Shown: positions 55,382 to 64,000 of the stretch, piece after piece
How the letters are laid out: the number at the start of each line of letters is the position of its first letter
Numbering within the stretch: the stretch's first letter is position 1
DNA from: Actinomycetales bacterium Actino_02
GTDB taxonomy: Bacteria > Actinomycetota > Actinomycetes > Propionibacteriales > Propionibacteriaceae
DNA length: 64,000 nucleotides
Assembly (NCBI GenBank): GCA_001603275.1
Contig: LUYM01000014.1
Span: 86,150 to 150,149, forward strand
Direction: 5' to 3'
Program-made: the position numbers and the translations under genes
The notes under the pieces: model-generated
Seen by the model: only the letters and a program-made list of their open reading frames with translations
What the model was told of the DNA's origin: nothing
Databases searched by the model: none

Positions 55382-56079
55382 TGGCTCTCGGGCTGCGCAG
55401 CATTGGTCAGGTGCTGGCCGTGCTCAAGCCCGAGTTCGAGGACATCTCCATCTCGAAGATCAGGTTCCTCGAATCCGAAGGGCTGATCTCACCGGAACGG
55501 GCGCCGTCGGGCTACCGGCGTTACGCCGAGTCCGACATTGAGCGGCTGCGCTACATCCTGGACGTCCAGAAGAACCACTATTTGCCGCTGAAGGTGATCC
55601 GCGAACACCTGGACATGATGGATCGCGGGCAGCAGCCGCCGGCGCTGTCGTCCTCGGCTGCTGCCTCCAGCGAGGCCGATGCGGTCGAGCAGGCCAACAG
55701 CTTGGCGCCCCGGCCGGTGCCGCCGAAGCGGGCCATCCGAGTGACCCGGCGTGAGTTGCTGGAGTTGAGCGGTCTCACTGACGCTGCCCTCAACGAGTTG
55801 GAGAAGCACCAGCTGGTGGTTCCTCGCCGCGGCACCATCTACTACGGCCGGGACGCGCTGACCGTGGCGGTAATCGCCCGCAAGCTTGCGGCGTTCGGCA
55901 TGGACGCTCGCCACCTGCGGGTGGTCAAGCAGGCCGCTGAGCGGGAAGTCGGGCTGATCGAACAGGCGATCGCGCCGCATTTGCGGCGCAACCCCACCTC
56001 GCGTGCGCTGCCGGCCGAGGTGATGCAGCTGGTGCTGCATGCGCACGCGGCCATCATGCGATCCCAGATGCCACAGTGA
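55381..56079 (+). CDS. ftsR: MerR family regulator FtsR
   Basis: 232-residue regulator. An N-terminal MerR-type winged helix (ISKIRFLESEGLISPERAPSGYRRY) is followed by an Ala/Ser/Pro linker and a second domain with VTRRELLELSGLT and a C-terminal helical region. Homologues (corynebacterial FtsR, mycobacterial Rv1828) regulate ftsZ and growth genes. It is coupled to the FHA gene upstream (TGATG) and to the bfn gene downstream (GTGA). Confidence 0.92.
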   Translation: MALGLRSIGQVLAVLKPEFEDISISKIRFLESEGLISPERAPSGYRRYAESDIERLRYILDVQKNHYLPLKVIREHLDMMDRGQQPPALSSSAAASSEADAVEQANSLAPRPVPPKRAIRVTRRELLELSGLTDAALNELEKHQLVVPRRGTIYYGRDALTVAVIARKLAAFGMDARHLRVVKQAAEREVGLIEQAIAPHLRRNPTSRALPAEVMQLVLHAHAAIMRSQMPQ

Positions 56080-56582
56080 CCACCGAGATGATCGAGGTCC
56101 GAGTAGCCGAAATCCGTGTCTCCGGGGTGGAGACTGCTCCGGTCGTGGTGTTGGTCGAGGTCGGTGGCCTTGGCCGTCGGCTGCCGATCTGGATGAGCCA
56201 CAGCGGCGCTGCGGCGATCTTCGGAGCCACCGATGAGCCGGACGAGAACCGTCCCAGCATTCACGATGTCGCTGGACAGCTGGCCTTGGCTCTACCTGAG
56301 CCGCTGATCGAGGCGCGGCTCACCGCCTGCGATGAGGGGGAGTTCTACGCCGAGCTGGTCTTCCCGAATCGGGGAATCGCGACCCGGGCCAGTGACGCCA
56401 TTGCGGTGGCCTTGCGGGTGGGCTGTCGGGTCCTGTGCGCTCCGGAGATCCTGGACGAGTACGGTCTGCCGCCGGAGACCGGAGGCGTGCCGCTGGCCGG
56501 AGATGAGGAGGTTGAGCGGTTCCGAGAATTCCTGGACAGCGTCAACCCCGACGACTTCTCGGGCGGCCCGGAGAAACTCTGA
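56076..56582 (+). CDS. bifunctional nuclease family protein (DUF151)
   Basis: 168 residues of the BFN/DUF151 family (mycobacterial Rv1829). Seen are LPIWMSHSGAAAI, RPSIHDVAGQL, ATRASDAIAVALRVGC and a C-terminal acidic UvrB/C-like tail (EEVERFREFLDSVNPDDF). Plant homologues show RNase/DNase activity; the role in actinobacteria is unsettled. The GTG start overlaps the ftsR stop. Confidence 0.92.
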   Translation: MTTEMIEVRVAEIRVSGVETAPVVVLVEVGGLGRRLPIWMSHSGAAAIFGATDEPDENRPSIHDVAGQLALALPEPLIEARLTACDEGEFYAELVFPNRGIATRASDAIAVALRVGCRVLCAPEILDEYGLPPETGGVPLAGDEEVERFREFLDSVNPDDFSGGPEKL

Positions 56583-56631
56583 GGTGCTCCTTCAGAGTCG
56601 GTGACCTCCCGGTGAGGCGTCCGGCGTGTCG

Positions 56632-56661
56632 TTGACCGCGATCCGTGCCGCGGAATAGCGT
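56632..56661 (+). promoter_or_regulatory. sigma-70-type promoter of the second merR gene
   Basis: TTGACC (56632-56637), 18 bases, TAGCGT (56656-56661) in the 125-base gap after the DUF151 gene. It predicts a leader of about 40 bases that contains AGAGG before the ATG at 56708. This separates merR from the ftsR-bfn unit. Confidence 0.55.
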
Positions 56662-56707
56662 CTGAATCCCAGCGAGGTAGTTCGCCGAATCGGAAGAGGT
56701 TGGACCA

Positions 56708-57274
56708 ATGGACGCAAGGCATGAGGCAGTCGCTGCCAGCCAGGACGTGCAGGATCTGCTTTTCGAGGGCGACTTCGCGCCGATGCCCGACGACCTGGGC
56801 TTCCGCGGACCGGTGGCCTGCCGCGCCGCCGGCATCACCTACCGCCAGCTGGACTACTGGGCCCGGACCGGACTGGTGGTGCCTGAGGTCCGCACGGCAG
56901 AGGGATCGGGCACGCAGCGGCTCTACAGCTTCCGTGACCTGCTGATGCTGAAGGTGATCAAGCGACTGATCGATGCCGGCATCTCGTTGCAGCAGATCCG
57001 TACGGCTGTGGATCATCTTCGCGCGCGTGGAGTGGACGATCTGACCGAGGTGACCCTGCTCAGCGATGGAGCCTCGGTGTACGAGTGCACGTCCGACGAT
57101 CAGGTGATTGACCTGCTCAAGGGCGGGCAAGGCATGTTCGGGATCGCGCTGGGCGGAGTCTGGCGTGACATCGAGGGCACCCTGCACGAGCTTCCGGCCG
57201 AGCGGGCCGAAGATCCGGCGGCCCCGTCCGACGACGAGCTTTCGCAGCGCCGCCGCGCGCGATTCGCCGGCTGA
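56708..57274 (+). CDS. MerR family transcriptional regulator (Rv1830-like)
   Basis: 188 residues. After a ~30-residue lead comes a MerR winged helix (ITYRQLDYWARTGLV, GSGTQRLYSFRDLLML), then a helical dimerisation region and a domain with YECTSDDQVIDLLKGGQGMFGIA. Mycobacterial Rv1830 occupies the same position beside gcvB and has been linked to cell division control. The C-terminal tail is Arg-rich. It has its own promoter upstream and a 7-bp hairpin downstream, before gcvP. Confidence 0.92.
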   Translation: MDARHEAVAASQDVQDLLFEGDFAPMPDDLGFRGPVACRAAGITYRQLDYWARTGLVVPEVRTAEGSGTQRLYSFRDLLMLKVIKRLIDAGISLQQIRTAVDHLRARGVDDLTEVTLLSDGASVYECTSDDQVIDLLKGGQGMFGIALGGVWRDIEGTLHELPAERAEDPAAPSDDELSQRRRARFAG

Positions 57275-57290
57275 GCCGGTCGCGGAGGGC

Positions 57291-57308
57291 CCTGCCCGGC
57301 GGGGCAGG
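57291..57308 (+). terminator. GC-rich hairpin between merR and gcvP
   Basis: CCTGCCC, four bases, GGGCAGG, followed by ATAAGTTTG. It ends two bases before TAAGTT (57310-57315), the likely -10 of gcvP, so it may be a terminator for merR or a cis element at the gcvP promoter. Confidence 0.4.
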
Positions 57309-57324
57309 ATAAGTTTGTCGTGCT

Positions 57325-60195
57325 ATGACTGACTTCTTCGCGCGACACCTGGGCGCCATCGAATCTGACCGTGACGAGCTGCTGGCGAGCCTGGGTTTCG
57401 AGACCCTCGATCAGCTCAGCGATGCCGTCGTCCCGCAGGCGATCCGGCTGACTGAGCCGTTGGCCTTGCCCGCCGCCTTGTCTGAGTACGAGGTTCAGCG
57501 CCAGCTGGCGGCCATGGCTGCTCGCAACAACCCCGGCGTGTCGATGATCGGCCTGGGCTATCACGCCACGGTGACGCCGCCGGTGCTGCGCCGAATGGTG
57601 CTGGAGAACCCGGCCTGGTACACCGCGTACACGCCCTACCAGCCCGAGATCAGCCAGGGGCGGTTGGAGGCGCTGGCCAACTTCCAGACAGTGATCTCCG
57701 ATCTGAGCGGTTTGCCAGTGGCCGGGGCCAGCCTGCTGGACGAAGGCACGGCCGTGGCCGAGGCTGTGGCCCTTGCCCGCCGGGCATCACGCAAGGGCGA
57801 CGCAGTGCTGGTCGACCCGCAGATTCTGCCGCAGAGTCTTGCGGTGCTGCGGACTCGGTGCGCGGCGTCCGGGGTGAAGGTCGAGGTCGCCCAAGATGCA
57901 ATGGCGGCTGCCCTCGACGGTGGCAGCTACTTCGCCGTGGTCGTGCAGGTGCCGGGCGCCGATGGCAGTCTGCCGAGCCACGCGGAACTCGTCGACCTGA
58001 GCGAACGGGCCCATCAAGCCGGAGCCCAGGTGATCGCGGTCGTCGACCTCCTCGCGCTCACCATGATCGGCTCGGCCGCCGAATGGGGTGTCGACATCGC
58101 CGTCGGTAGTGCGCAGCGTTTCGGCGTGCCACTGTTCTACGGCGGTCCGCACGCCGGCTTCATCGCGGTCCGTTCCGGCCTGGAACGCCAGCTGCCGGGC
58201 CGAATCGTCGGGCTGAGCAAGGACGCCGACGGGGTGCCTGCCTTCCGGCTCGCGCTGCAGACTCGTGAGCAGCACATTCGCCGCGAGAAGGCCACCTCGA
58301 ACATCTGCACGGCGCAGGTGCTGCTGGCCGTGGTGGCGGGCTTCTATGCCGTCCATCACGGGGCGGAGGGGCTCACGGCGATCGCGATGCGCGCCCATTC
58401 GGCAGCCAAGCGGCTTGCTGCGACGCTGGTCGCCTCCGGATTCGAGCTGGCCAGCGGAACCTTCTTCGACACGCTGACCGTGCACACGCCGGGACGCGCC
58501 GACCAGATCGTCTCTGCGGCTCGAGCCGCAGGGATTCACCTGCGGCTGATCGACGCCGATCAGGTGGGGGTCAGCATCGGCGAGGGCGTCAGCGAGGGCG
58601 AACTGGCAGCGGTCGCCAGCGCTTTCGGGGCGTCGGCGCCCACCCAGGCCGAGTGGGGTGGCTTGGCCGATCATCACCGCAGTGGCGAGTTCCTGACCCA
58701 TCCGGTGTTCCGCAACTACCGCAGCGAGACCGAGCTGATGCGCTATCTGCGGACTCTCGCCGACCGGGACTTCGCGCTTGACAAGGGGATGATCCCGCTC
58801 GGGTCGTGCACCCTGAAGCTGAACCCCGCTGCGGCCATGGAACCGATCAGCTATCCGGGCTTTGCCGGGCTGCACCCGTTCGTTCCGGCTGATGATGCCA
58901 ATGGCTACGCCGAGCTCGTGGAGCAGCTGTGTGCGTGGTTGGCCGAGATCACCGGCTACGACCAGGTGAGTCTTCAGCCGAATGCGGGCAGCCAGGGCGA
59001 GTTCGCCGGCCTGATGGCGATCCGGTCGTATCACCTGGCGCAGGGCCAGGGGGAGCGAGTGATCTGCCTGATCCCGGCCTCGGCTCACGGCACCAATGCG
59101 GCCTCTGCCGTGCTGGCCGGCATGCGGGTGGTCGTCGTGGCCACAGCGGCGGACGGTTCGGTGGATCTGGATGACCTGCGTGCCAAGATCGACGCCCATG
59201 CCGATCAACTGGCCGCGGTGATGGTGACGTATCCGTCCACTCATGGCGTGTTCGAGGACACCATCACCGAGATCTGCGAGCGGGTTCACGCGGCCGGCGG
59301 ACAGGTCTACGTCGACGGCGCCAACCTGAACGCCATGCTCGGGTTGGCCCGTCCGGGTCGCTTCGGCGCCGACGTGAGTCACCTGAACCTGCACAAGACC
59401 TTCGCGATTCCGCACGGCGGCGGTGGCCCGGGCGTGGGACCGGTCGCGGTGCGGGCGCACTTGGCACCTTTCCTGCCGAACCATCCTCTGGTGCCGACGG
59501 CCGGTCCGCAGACTAGCTACGGTCCGGTGAGTTCGGGACCGTTCGGCTCGGCCGGTGTGCTGCCGATCAGTTGGGCCTTCATCGCGCTGATGGGCCCTGA
59601 TGGGCTCAAGCTGGCGTCACAGACGGCGATCCTGGCGGCCAACTATGTTGCCCACCGACTCGCGCCGCACTACCCGGTGCTGTACACCGGGGCGTCGGGG
59701 TTGGTGGCTCATGAGTGCATCATCGATCTGCGGGAGCTCAGTCATCACACCGGAGTGAGTGTGGACGACGTGGCCAAGCGCTTGATCGACTTCGGTTTCC
59801 ACGCGCCGACGATGAGCTTCCCGGTGGCCGGAACCTTGATGATCGAGCCTACCGAGTCGGAGTCGAAGGCTGAACTGGACCGCTTCTGCGATGCCATGAT
59901 CGCCATTCGGGCCGAGATGGACCAGGTGGCCGCGGGGATCTGGCCGTCCGATGACAACCCTCTGCACAACGCGCCGCACCCAGTAGCCCGGGTGCTGGGC
60001 AGCCAGTGGAATCACCCGTACTCGCGCGATCTGGGTGCGTTCCCCGCAGGCTTCGCCACGGGCCCGGTCGGCTCCGGTGGACGCGATAAGTACTGGCCGG
60101 CAGTGGGCCGGATCGATGGGGCCTATGGGGACCGGAACCTGATCTGTACTTGTGCTCCGGTTTCGGCATATGAGGATCAGACCGGGGAACTCTGA
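57325..60195 (+). CDS. gcvP: glycine dehydrogenase (aminomethyl-transferring), P protein
   Basis: 956-residue PLP enzyme decarboxylating glycine and passing the aminomethyl group to GcvH. It is the fused single-chain form (two GDC-P halves). The PLP Lys is in [34 protein letters not shown] and [11 protein letters not shown] mark the N-terminal half. TAAGTT lies nine bases before the ATG, so the mRNA leader would be almost absent. No glycine riboswitch is visible, and gcvT is not adjacent. Confidence 0.97.
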   Translation: MTDFFARHLGAIESDRDELLASLGFETLDQLSDAVVPQAIRLTEPLALPAALSEYEVQRQLAAMAARNNPGVSMIGLGYHATVTPPVLRRMVLENPAWYTAYTPYQPEISQGRLEALANFQTVISDLSGLPVAGASLLDEGTAVAEAVALARRASRKGDAVLVDPQILPQSLAVLRTRCAASGVKVEVAQDAMAAALDGGSYFAVVVQVPGADGSLPSHAELVDLSERAHQAGAQVIAVVDLLALTMIGSAAEWGVDIAVGSAQRFGVPLFYGGPHAGFIAVRSGLERQLPGRIVGLSKDADGVPAFRLALQTREQHIRREKATSNICTAQVLLAVVAGFYAVHHGAEGLTAIAMRAHSAAKRLAATLVASGFELASGTFFDTLTVHTPGRADQIVSAARAAGIHLRLIDADQVGVSIGEGVSEGELAAVASAFGASAPTQAEWGGLADHHRSGEFLTHPVFRNYRSETELMRYLRTLADRDFALDKGMIPLGSCTLKLNPAAAMEPISYPGFAGLHPFVPADDANGYAELVEQLCAWLAEITGYDQVSLQPNAGSQGEFAGLMAIRSYHLAQGQGERVICLIPASAHGTNAASAVLAGMRVVVVATAADGSVDLDDLRAKIDAHADQLAAVMVTYPSTHGVFEDTITEICERVHAAGGQVYVDGANLNAMLGLARPGRFGADVSHLNLHKTFAIPHGGGGPGVGPVAVRAHLAPFLPNHPLVPTAGPQTSYGPVSSGPFGSAGVLPISWAFIALMGPDGLKLASQTAILAANYVAHRLAPHYPVLYTGASGLVAHECIIDLRELSHHTGVSVDDVAKRLIDFGFHAPTMSFPVAGTLMIEPTESESKAELDRFCDAMIAIRAEMDQVAAGIWPSDDNPLHNAPHPVARVLGSQWNHPYSRDLGAFPAGFATGPVGSGGRDKYWPAVGRIDGAYGDRNLICTCAPVSAYEDQTGEL

Positions 60196-60199
60196 GTCC

Positions 60200-61279
60200 A
60201 TGCAGGAATGGTGGGATCGGTTCAGCCAGCACGCCTGGGTCGCCCATGCGTTGCGCACCGTCGAGCGGTTCAATGTGCGCGGTGGGGCGAATGCGGCTGC
60301 GGCGATCGCCTACTACTCGGTGCTGTCCATGGTCCCCGTGCTGATGCTGGTGTTCTCCGCTCTCGGCCTCACTCTGACCGTGTGGCGTCCGGACTCGCTG
60401 GTGGTGCTGAACAGCTATCTGAGCGATGAGCTGGCGGCCTTCGGCGACCTGGGCAAACAGCTGGAACCGGTGATTCGGAATGCACTGAGCAACTGGGCAG
60501 GGATCGGCACGACGGGTCTGCTGATCGCCTTGTGGACCGGGACGAACTGGATCGGCAACCTTAAGCGGGCCACCCGGGTGCTGATGCGCTCCGACGTCGA
60601 CCGTCCCGACGAGGCGCTGCCGTTCTATCTGGACCTACCGGTCAACTTCGCGGCGCTGGTCGCGCTGATCGCCGGGATCCTGGCCAGCTTCGCGGCTACC
60701 GGGGCGGCCACTTCTCTGGGCAGCACGGTGGCCGGATGGCTGGGAGTGACCGGCGCCGTCGCCGCCCTGTCGCTGCGGGTGCTGTCCTTGGTGATCTCGC
60801 TGGTAGTCGGGGTGGTGATCTTCTGGTGGCTGTTTCGATGGTTCTCACCACATCCGGTGCCGCCGAGGCTGGTCCGGGCCGCTGCGGTGATCGGTTCGGT
60901 GGCGCTGGTCGCGCTGCAGTTCGTCGCCGGCGCGCTGATCGGGGTGTTCTCCGGCAATCTCGCGGCCAGTCTGTTCGGGCCGGTGATCATCGCCATGCTG
61001 TTCCTCAACCTGTTCGCCACGCTGATCCTGTACCTGGCCGCCTGGCTGGCCACCGCCGAGGCTCCGCTCGCGGCCGAACTCGAGCCGCCTCTCGTCGAGC
61101 CGAGCGAACCCGAGACCGTCGAGACCAAGCCGGGCCAACACTGGGTGTCAGCAGCCGTGGCTCGACGCAGCCTGGGGGTGGGTCTGGGCACCGGCTACAC
61201 CGTCGGCGCGGCCACCGGGCTCGGTCTGGGGGCGTTGGTGGCAATGCTGGTGGCGCGCTTGCGAGGTAGAGCCCGATGA
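60200..61279 (+). CDS. YihY/BrkB family membrane protein
   Basis: 359-residue polytopic membrane protein with about six helices. Family motifs are the N-terminal RGGANAAAAIAYYSVLSMVPVL and TGTNWIGNLKRA. Formerly called ribonuclease BN/BrkB by error; the true function is uncertain. The start is ATG at 60200, because the preceding in-frame codons overlap gcvP and lack similarity. The C-terminus has an acidic Pro/Glu linker and a final glycine-rich helix (GLGTGYTVGAATGLGLG). ATGA couples it to the aminotransferase gene. Confidence 0.88.
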   Translation: MQEWWDRFSQHAWVAHALRTVERFNVRGGANAAAAIAYYSVLSMVPVLMLVFSALGLTLTVWRPDSLVVLNSYLSDELAAFGDLGKQLEPVIRNALSNWAGIGTTGLLIALWTGTNWIGNLKRATRVLMRSDVDRPDEALPFYLDLPVNFAALVALIAGILASFAATGAATSLGSTVAGWLGVTGAVAALSLRVLSLVISLVVGVVIFWWLFRWFSPHPVPPRLVRAAAVIGSVALVALQFVAGALIGVFSGNLAASLFGPVIIAMLFLNLFATLILYLAAWLATAEAPLAAELEPPLVEPSEPETVETKPGQHWVSAAVARRSLGVGLGTGYTVGAATGLGLGALVAMLVARLRGRAR

Positions 61280-62427
61280 CCAGGAGCCCGTCCCGGCGTG
61301 GCGGCACGCCGCCGTTCCACGTGATGGAGGTCGCTCGAGCAGCGACGGAGCGCCAGCGCACTCACGACGATGCCATCCTGCTGTGTGTCGGCCAGCCGGC
61401 CACTCCGGCACCGCGGGTGGTGCGGGAGGCCGCTGCCCAGGCGGTGGCGGATGAGGTGCTGGGCTACACGGTCTCAGCAGGGCGCGACGACCTCAGGGCG
61501 CTGATCGCCGACTACTACCGATCGCAGGGCGCGGACGTGTCCGCCGATCGGGTCGTGATCAGCACCGGTTCTTCTGCCGCGTTCAGCCTGGTGATCCTGG
61601 CCGCGTTCGAGGCCGGTGATGTGATTGCCATGGCCCGTCCGGGATATCCGGCCTACCGCAACACCCTGCTCAGCCTGGGCTGCCAGGTCGCCGACCTTCC
61701 GGTGGGGGAGGCCAGCCGCTACCAGCCGACTGTCGAGCTGCTGGAGGCGCTGCCCACCAAGCCGGCCGGCTTGGTGATCGCCTCGCCGGCCAACCCAACC
61801 GGCACGATCATCGACCCCGACCAGTTGGCCGCGCTGGCTGCCTGGTGCCGGGCCAACGACTGCCTGCTGATCAGCGATGAGATCTATCACGGAATCTCGT
61901 ACGGACGTCCCTGCGCGACGGCAGCCGTCGACGATCAGGCTGTCGTGCTGGGCTCGCTGTCGAAGTACCACTCGATGACCGGGTGGCGGCTCGGCTGGGC
62001 CGTGCTGCCGCAGTGGCTGGCCCGGCCGGTGGAGCTGCTGCAAGGCAACCTGGCGATCTGTGCACCGGCCGTTTCTCAGGCAGCAGCGCTGGCAGCCTTT
62101 GGGCCGCAGGCGGCTCAGGAGTTGGACGGTCATGTCCGGCGCTATGCCCGGAACCGAGAGCTGCTGCTGAAGCGGTTGCCCGAGTTGGGCATCACCGGCT
62201 TCGCGCCGCCGGACGGCGCCTTCTATGTCTGGTGTGATGTCACCCATCTGACTAGTGACAGCCAGCGCTGGTGTGCGCAGCTGTTGTCCGATACCGGCGT
62301 TGCCCTGGCTCCCGGCGTCGATTTCGATCAGGTGGACGGGCACACCAAGGTGCGGCTCAGCTTCTGCGGTGAGACCGCGGAATTGGCAACGGCCCTGGAC
62401 CGGCTGGAGGAGTACCTCCAGCGCTGA
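61276..62427 (+). CDS. class I/II aminotransferase
   Basis: 383-residue fold-type I PLP enzyme. The PLP Lys lies in GSLSKYHSMTGWRLGW; SPANPTGTIID and DEIYHGISYG are the usual cofactor-binding motifs, and the C-terminal KVRLSFCG holds the carboxylate-binding Arg. The amino donor and acceptor cannot be told from sequence. The ATG overlaps the BrkB stop. It is convergent with the PPi-PFK gene, 25 bases apart. Confidence 0.92.
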   Translation: MTRSPSRRGGTPPFHVMEVARAATERQRTHDDAILLCVGQPATPAPRVVREAAAQAVADEVLGYTVSAGRDDLRALIADYYRSQGADVSADRVVISTGSSAAFSLVILAAFEAGDVIAMARPGYPAYRNTLLSLGCQVADLPVGEASRYQPTVELLEALPTKPAGLVIASPANPTGTIIDPDQLAALAAWCRANDCLLISDEIYHGISYGRPCATAAVDDQAVVLGSLSKYHSMTGWRLGWAVLPQWLARPVELLQGNLAICAPAVSQAAALAAFGPQAAQELDGHVRRYARNRELLLKRLPELGITGFAPPDGAFYVWCDVTHLTSDSQRWCAQLLSDTGVALAPGVDFDQVDGHTKVRLSFCGETAELATALDRLEEYLQR

Positions 62428-62452
62428 GGTCCAGGGCCGTGGGCAGTCAGCG

Positions 62453-63679
62453 TCAGTGCGCGGCCGGGGGAGCGGGAACCGGCTTGGGCTGACCGATCTT
62501 CTCCAGCAGTTCGACGTACCAATCCTCAGTCAGGTCGAACGGCTTGCCGCCCTTGATCCGGTCGAAAGCGATCACGCTGAGCACGTCGCCGTTCTCCTCG
62601 TCATGGCCGACGACGCCTGGGGTGCCGGCCAGTGCGGCATCGACGGCGAGGTCGGTCATCGACTTGATCAGAGCGCGGTCGAAGGCGTTGGCCGCAGCCG
62701 AGCGAGAGTAGTAGCCGGACTTCTGGACCAGCACCTTCTGGGCATGCAGCATCTGCGCGAACTGCTTGCCGAACCAGGCTCCCGGGTTGATCCGCTCCAG
62801 CCGGATGTGCCCGAAGGCGTCCCGAGCCACTTCCTGGCCCTCGCGCTCCATCTCGGCCACGATGTCGGCGATCCCAGCCCCCTCGGAGAGGAAGATGTTC
62901 ACGCAGCCGACCCGATCCATCACCTCGAGCAGGCGCTCAGCCTCCTTGGCGATGTCGATCTCGGCCTCCGGTACGAAGACCGCGTGCACGTCCCAGGCCT
63001 CCTCGGACAGGCCGATCTCGGGCAGCCACTCAACGCTCTCCACCCATTCGTGGTACTTGCGGGCGGTGGCCGCGGTGAGCCAACCGCAGTTGCGTCCCAT
63101 CACCTCGTGGATGAGCAGGATCCGGGTTCCCGCGTTGTGCTCGGCCATCACGTTCTTGGCGAACCGGGCGCCCATCTCGGCCGCGGTATCGGCACCCAGC
63201 GACTGCCGGATCGGCACCACGTCGTTGTCGATGGTCTTGGGCAGCCCGACCACGGTCAGTCCGTAGTCATTGGTGGCCAGGTAGGCCGCGAGATCTGCGG
63301 CGGTGGTGTTGGTGTCGTCACCACCGATGGTGTGCAGCACGTCGACCCCGTCGGCGACCAGACGCTCGGCGGCCACCTTCAGCGGATCCTGGCCTTCTGC
63401 AACCAGGCCACGCTTGACGAGATCCTTGGCGTTGGTGAGCTTGACTCGCGAATTTCCGATGGGGGAGCCGCCGTACTCGTGCAGGAGGCTGGCTCGGGCG
63501 CGCACCGCGGGGGTCACCTCGAGGATGTCTCCCTTGAGCAGGCCCTCGTAGCCGTTGCGGTAGGCGATGATCTCCACCTCCGGGGCGTGTTCGGTATAGC
63601 CCTCAATCAGTCCTCCGATGGCGGAGGAGAGGCAGGGGGCGAACCCGCCGGCGGTGAGCAGAGCGACCTTGTGCACCAT
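62453..63679 (-). CDS. pfp: pyrophosphate-fructose 6-phosphate 1-phosphotransferase
   Basis: 408-residue phosphofructokinase using PPi instead of ATP, and so reversible. The donor switch is clear: GGDD at 119-122, where the second Asp replaces the Gly of ATP-dependent enzymes, with PKTIDND (147-153) carrying the Lys typical of PPi enzymes. MGRNCGWL and the NPGAWFG region also fit. The size matches the well-studied propionibacterial enzyme. The ribosome site before the ATG is weak (GGAAATCAACGAAG). Confidence 0.96.
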   Translation of the reverse strand: MVHKVALLTAGGFAPCLSSAIGGLIEGYTEHAPEVEIIAYRNGYEGLLKGDILEVTPAVRARASLLHEYGGSPIGNSRVKLTNAKDLVKRGLVAEGQDPLKVAAERLVADGVDVLHTIGGDDTNTTAADLAAYLATNDYGLTVVGLPKTIDNDVVPIRQSLGADTAAEMGARFAKNVMAEHNAGTRILLIHEVMGRNCGWLTAATARKYHEWVESVEWLPEIGLSEEAWDVHAVFVPEAEIDIAKEAERLLEVMDRVGCVNIFLSEGAGIADIVAEMEREGQEVARDAFGHIRLERINPGAWFGKQFAQMLHAQKVLVQKSGYYSRSAAANAFDRALIKSMTDLAVDAALAGTPGVVGHDEENGDVLSVIAFDRIKGGKPFDLTEDWYVELLEKIGQPKPVPAPPAAH

Positions 63680-63814
63680 CTTCGTTGATTTCCAATCCTG
63701 AGCAATGAACTTTCAACCTGGAGCCTACCTAGACCAAGCCATAGATGCCTTGTGCATAACCGCTGATGAAACGCGCGCCGAACGGCCACAATGGAGGCAC
63801 CCCAGGAGGTGGCG

Positions 63815-64000
63815 ATGAGGCGAGACCAGCGCGGCCTGTCGATGGCGCCGTTCGTCGCGGCCATCGTGCTCTCGATCCTGCTGCTGATCGGGCTCGTCGT
63901 CGACGGTGGCGCGCAGGCGTCCGCCACCCGACGAGCCGAGCGACTGGCCGCGGCCGCGGCCAGGGCCGCCGCCGATGAGACCGCGGCAGCCCGGCTGGCC
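63815..64000 (+). CDS. TadE/TadG-like pilus-assembly protein (3' end outside window)
   Basis: 62 codons visible. A basic start (MRRDQRGLS) followed by one hydrophobic helix (about residues 11-30, AIVLSILLLIGLVVDGGA) and an Ala/Arg-rich helix is the standard N-terminus of TadE/TadG-type minor pilins or secretion-linked Flp proteins. AGGAGG stands well spaced before the ATG. Divergent from pfp. The rest of the protein and its tad neighbours lie beyond the window. Confidence 0.72.
   Translation, partial: MRRDQRGLSMAPFVAAIVLSILLLIGLVVDGGAQASATRRAERLAAAAARAAADETAAARLA

Noticed and set aside
56583..56650. Short inverted repeats (CCTC/GAGG) as an operator
   Set aside because: Four-base arms are expected by chance in sequence this rich in GC.
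57275..57324. Glycine riboswitch upstream of gcvP
   Set aside because: The gap is only 50 bases and holds a simple hairpin and a -10-like box; no tandem aptamer could fit.

Overview
The window is a compact, very GC-rich stretch of actinobacterial chromosome. Several families seen here are essentially restricted to Actinobacteria (SepH, DUF3000, DUF3710, DUF4193, DUF4235, DUF5998, DUF7455, FtsR-type MerR, GarA-like FHA protein). A pyrophosphate-dependent phosphofructokinase with the GGDD signature, together with a PPK2 polyphosphate kinase, points to the Propionibacteriaceae or a close relative. This is inference from gene content; no rRNA is present. Many neighbourhoods match the familiar mycobacterial/streptomycete order: DUF3000-rnd-dxs, RNA methyltransferase-APC permease-trkA-trkA, OB-fold-DUF3710-dut-DUF4193, and gcvH-garA-ftsR-bfn-merR-gcvP.

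Layout. 0-6.5 kb: the 3' part of the RNA helicase gene hrpA, a leaderless LysR regulator, a PAC2 protein and a TesB thioesterase. 6.5-11.3 kb: a group 2 sigma factor, oligopeptidase B and the principal sigma factor. 11.3-25.2 kb: hydrolases, a macro-domain protein translationally coupled to an S9 peptidase, topoisomerase IV-type subunits B and A bracketing a pirin, a beta-carbonic anhydrase and a ClC transporter, then App1-phosphatase, DUF5998 and alkaline-phosphatase-superfamily genes. 25.2-28.3 kb: an accessory island holding a TIR domain/membrane segment/YVTN beta-propeller protein, a four-helix double-SLATT (DUF4231-like) membrane protein and a small duplicated-module protein, with more A/T-ending codons than its neighbours. 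28.3-38.5 kb: aldo/keto reductase, thymidine kinase, SepH, dUTPase, DUF3710, OB-fold protein, two TrkA proteins, APC permease and RNA methyltransferase with a coupled 59-residue Cys-rich protein. 38.5-46.5 kb: aconitase behind a perfect palindrome, dxs, RNase D, DUF3000 and MsrB. 46.5-51 kb: NHEJ-type primase-polymerase and DNA ligase, PPK2, a CbiX-like protein and a Gly-Cys-Val-Val tRNA cluster. 51-64 kb: thrS, HIT protein, CDP-alcohol phosphatidyltransferase, the glycine-cleavage/FtsR locus, BrkB, an aminotransferase, PPi-PFK and the start of a TadE/TadG-like gene.

How it works together. Most of the window is housekeeping: transcription (two sigma factors), DNA topology, translation (thrS, tRNAs), nucleotide hygiene (dut, tdk), glycine cleavage, isoprenoid synthesis and TCA-cycle entry. 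Genes are tightly packed, with many ATGA/TGATG overlaps and convergent genes that share a CTAG at their stops. At least twelve genes have a TANNNT hexamer exactly six bases before the start codon, the signature of leaderless transcription. The most unusual unit is the TIR/SLATT island, which resembles the nucleotide-signal/pore-effector conflict systems predicted from comparative genomics but has an unfamiliar arrangement.

No rRNA, CRISPR array, insertion sequence or prophage was seen. No gene-free stretch exceeds 300 bases; the longest is about 240 bases upstream of the CbiX-like gene.
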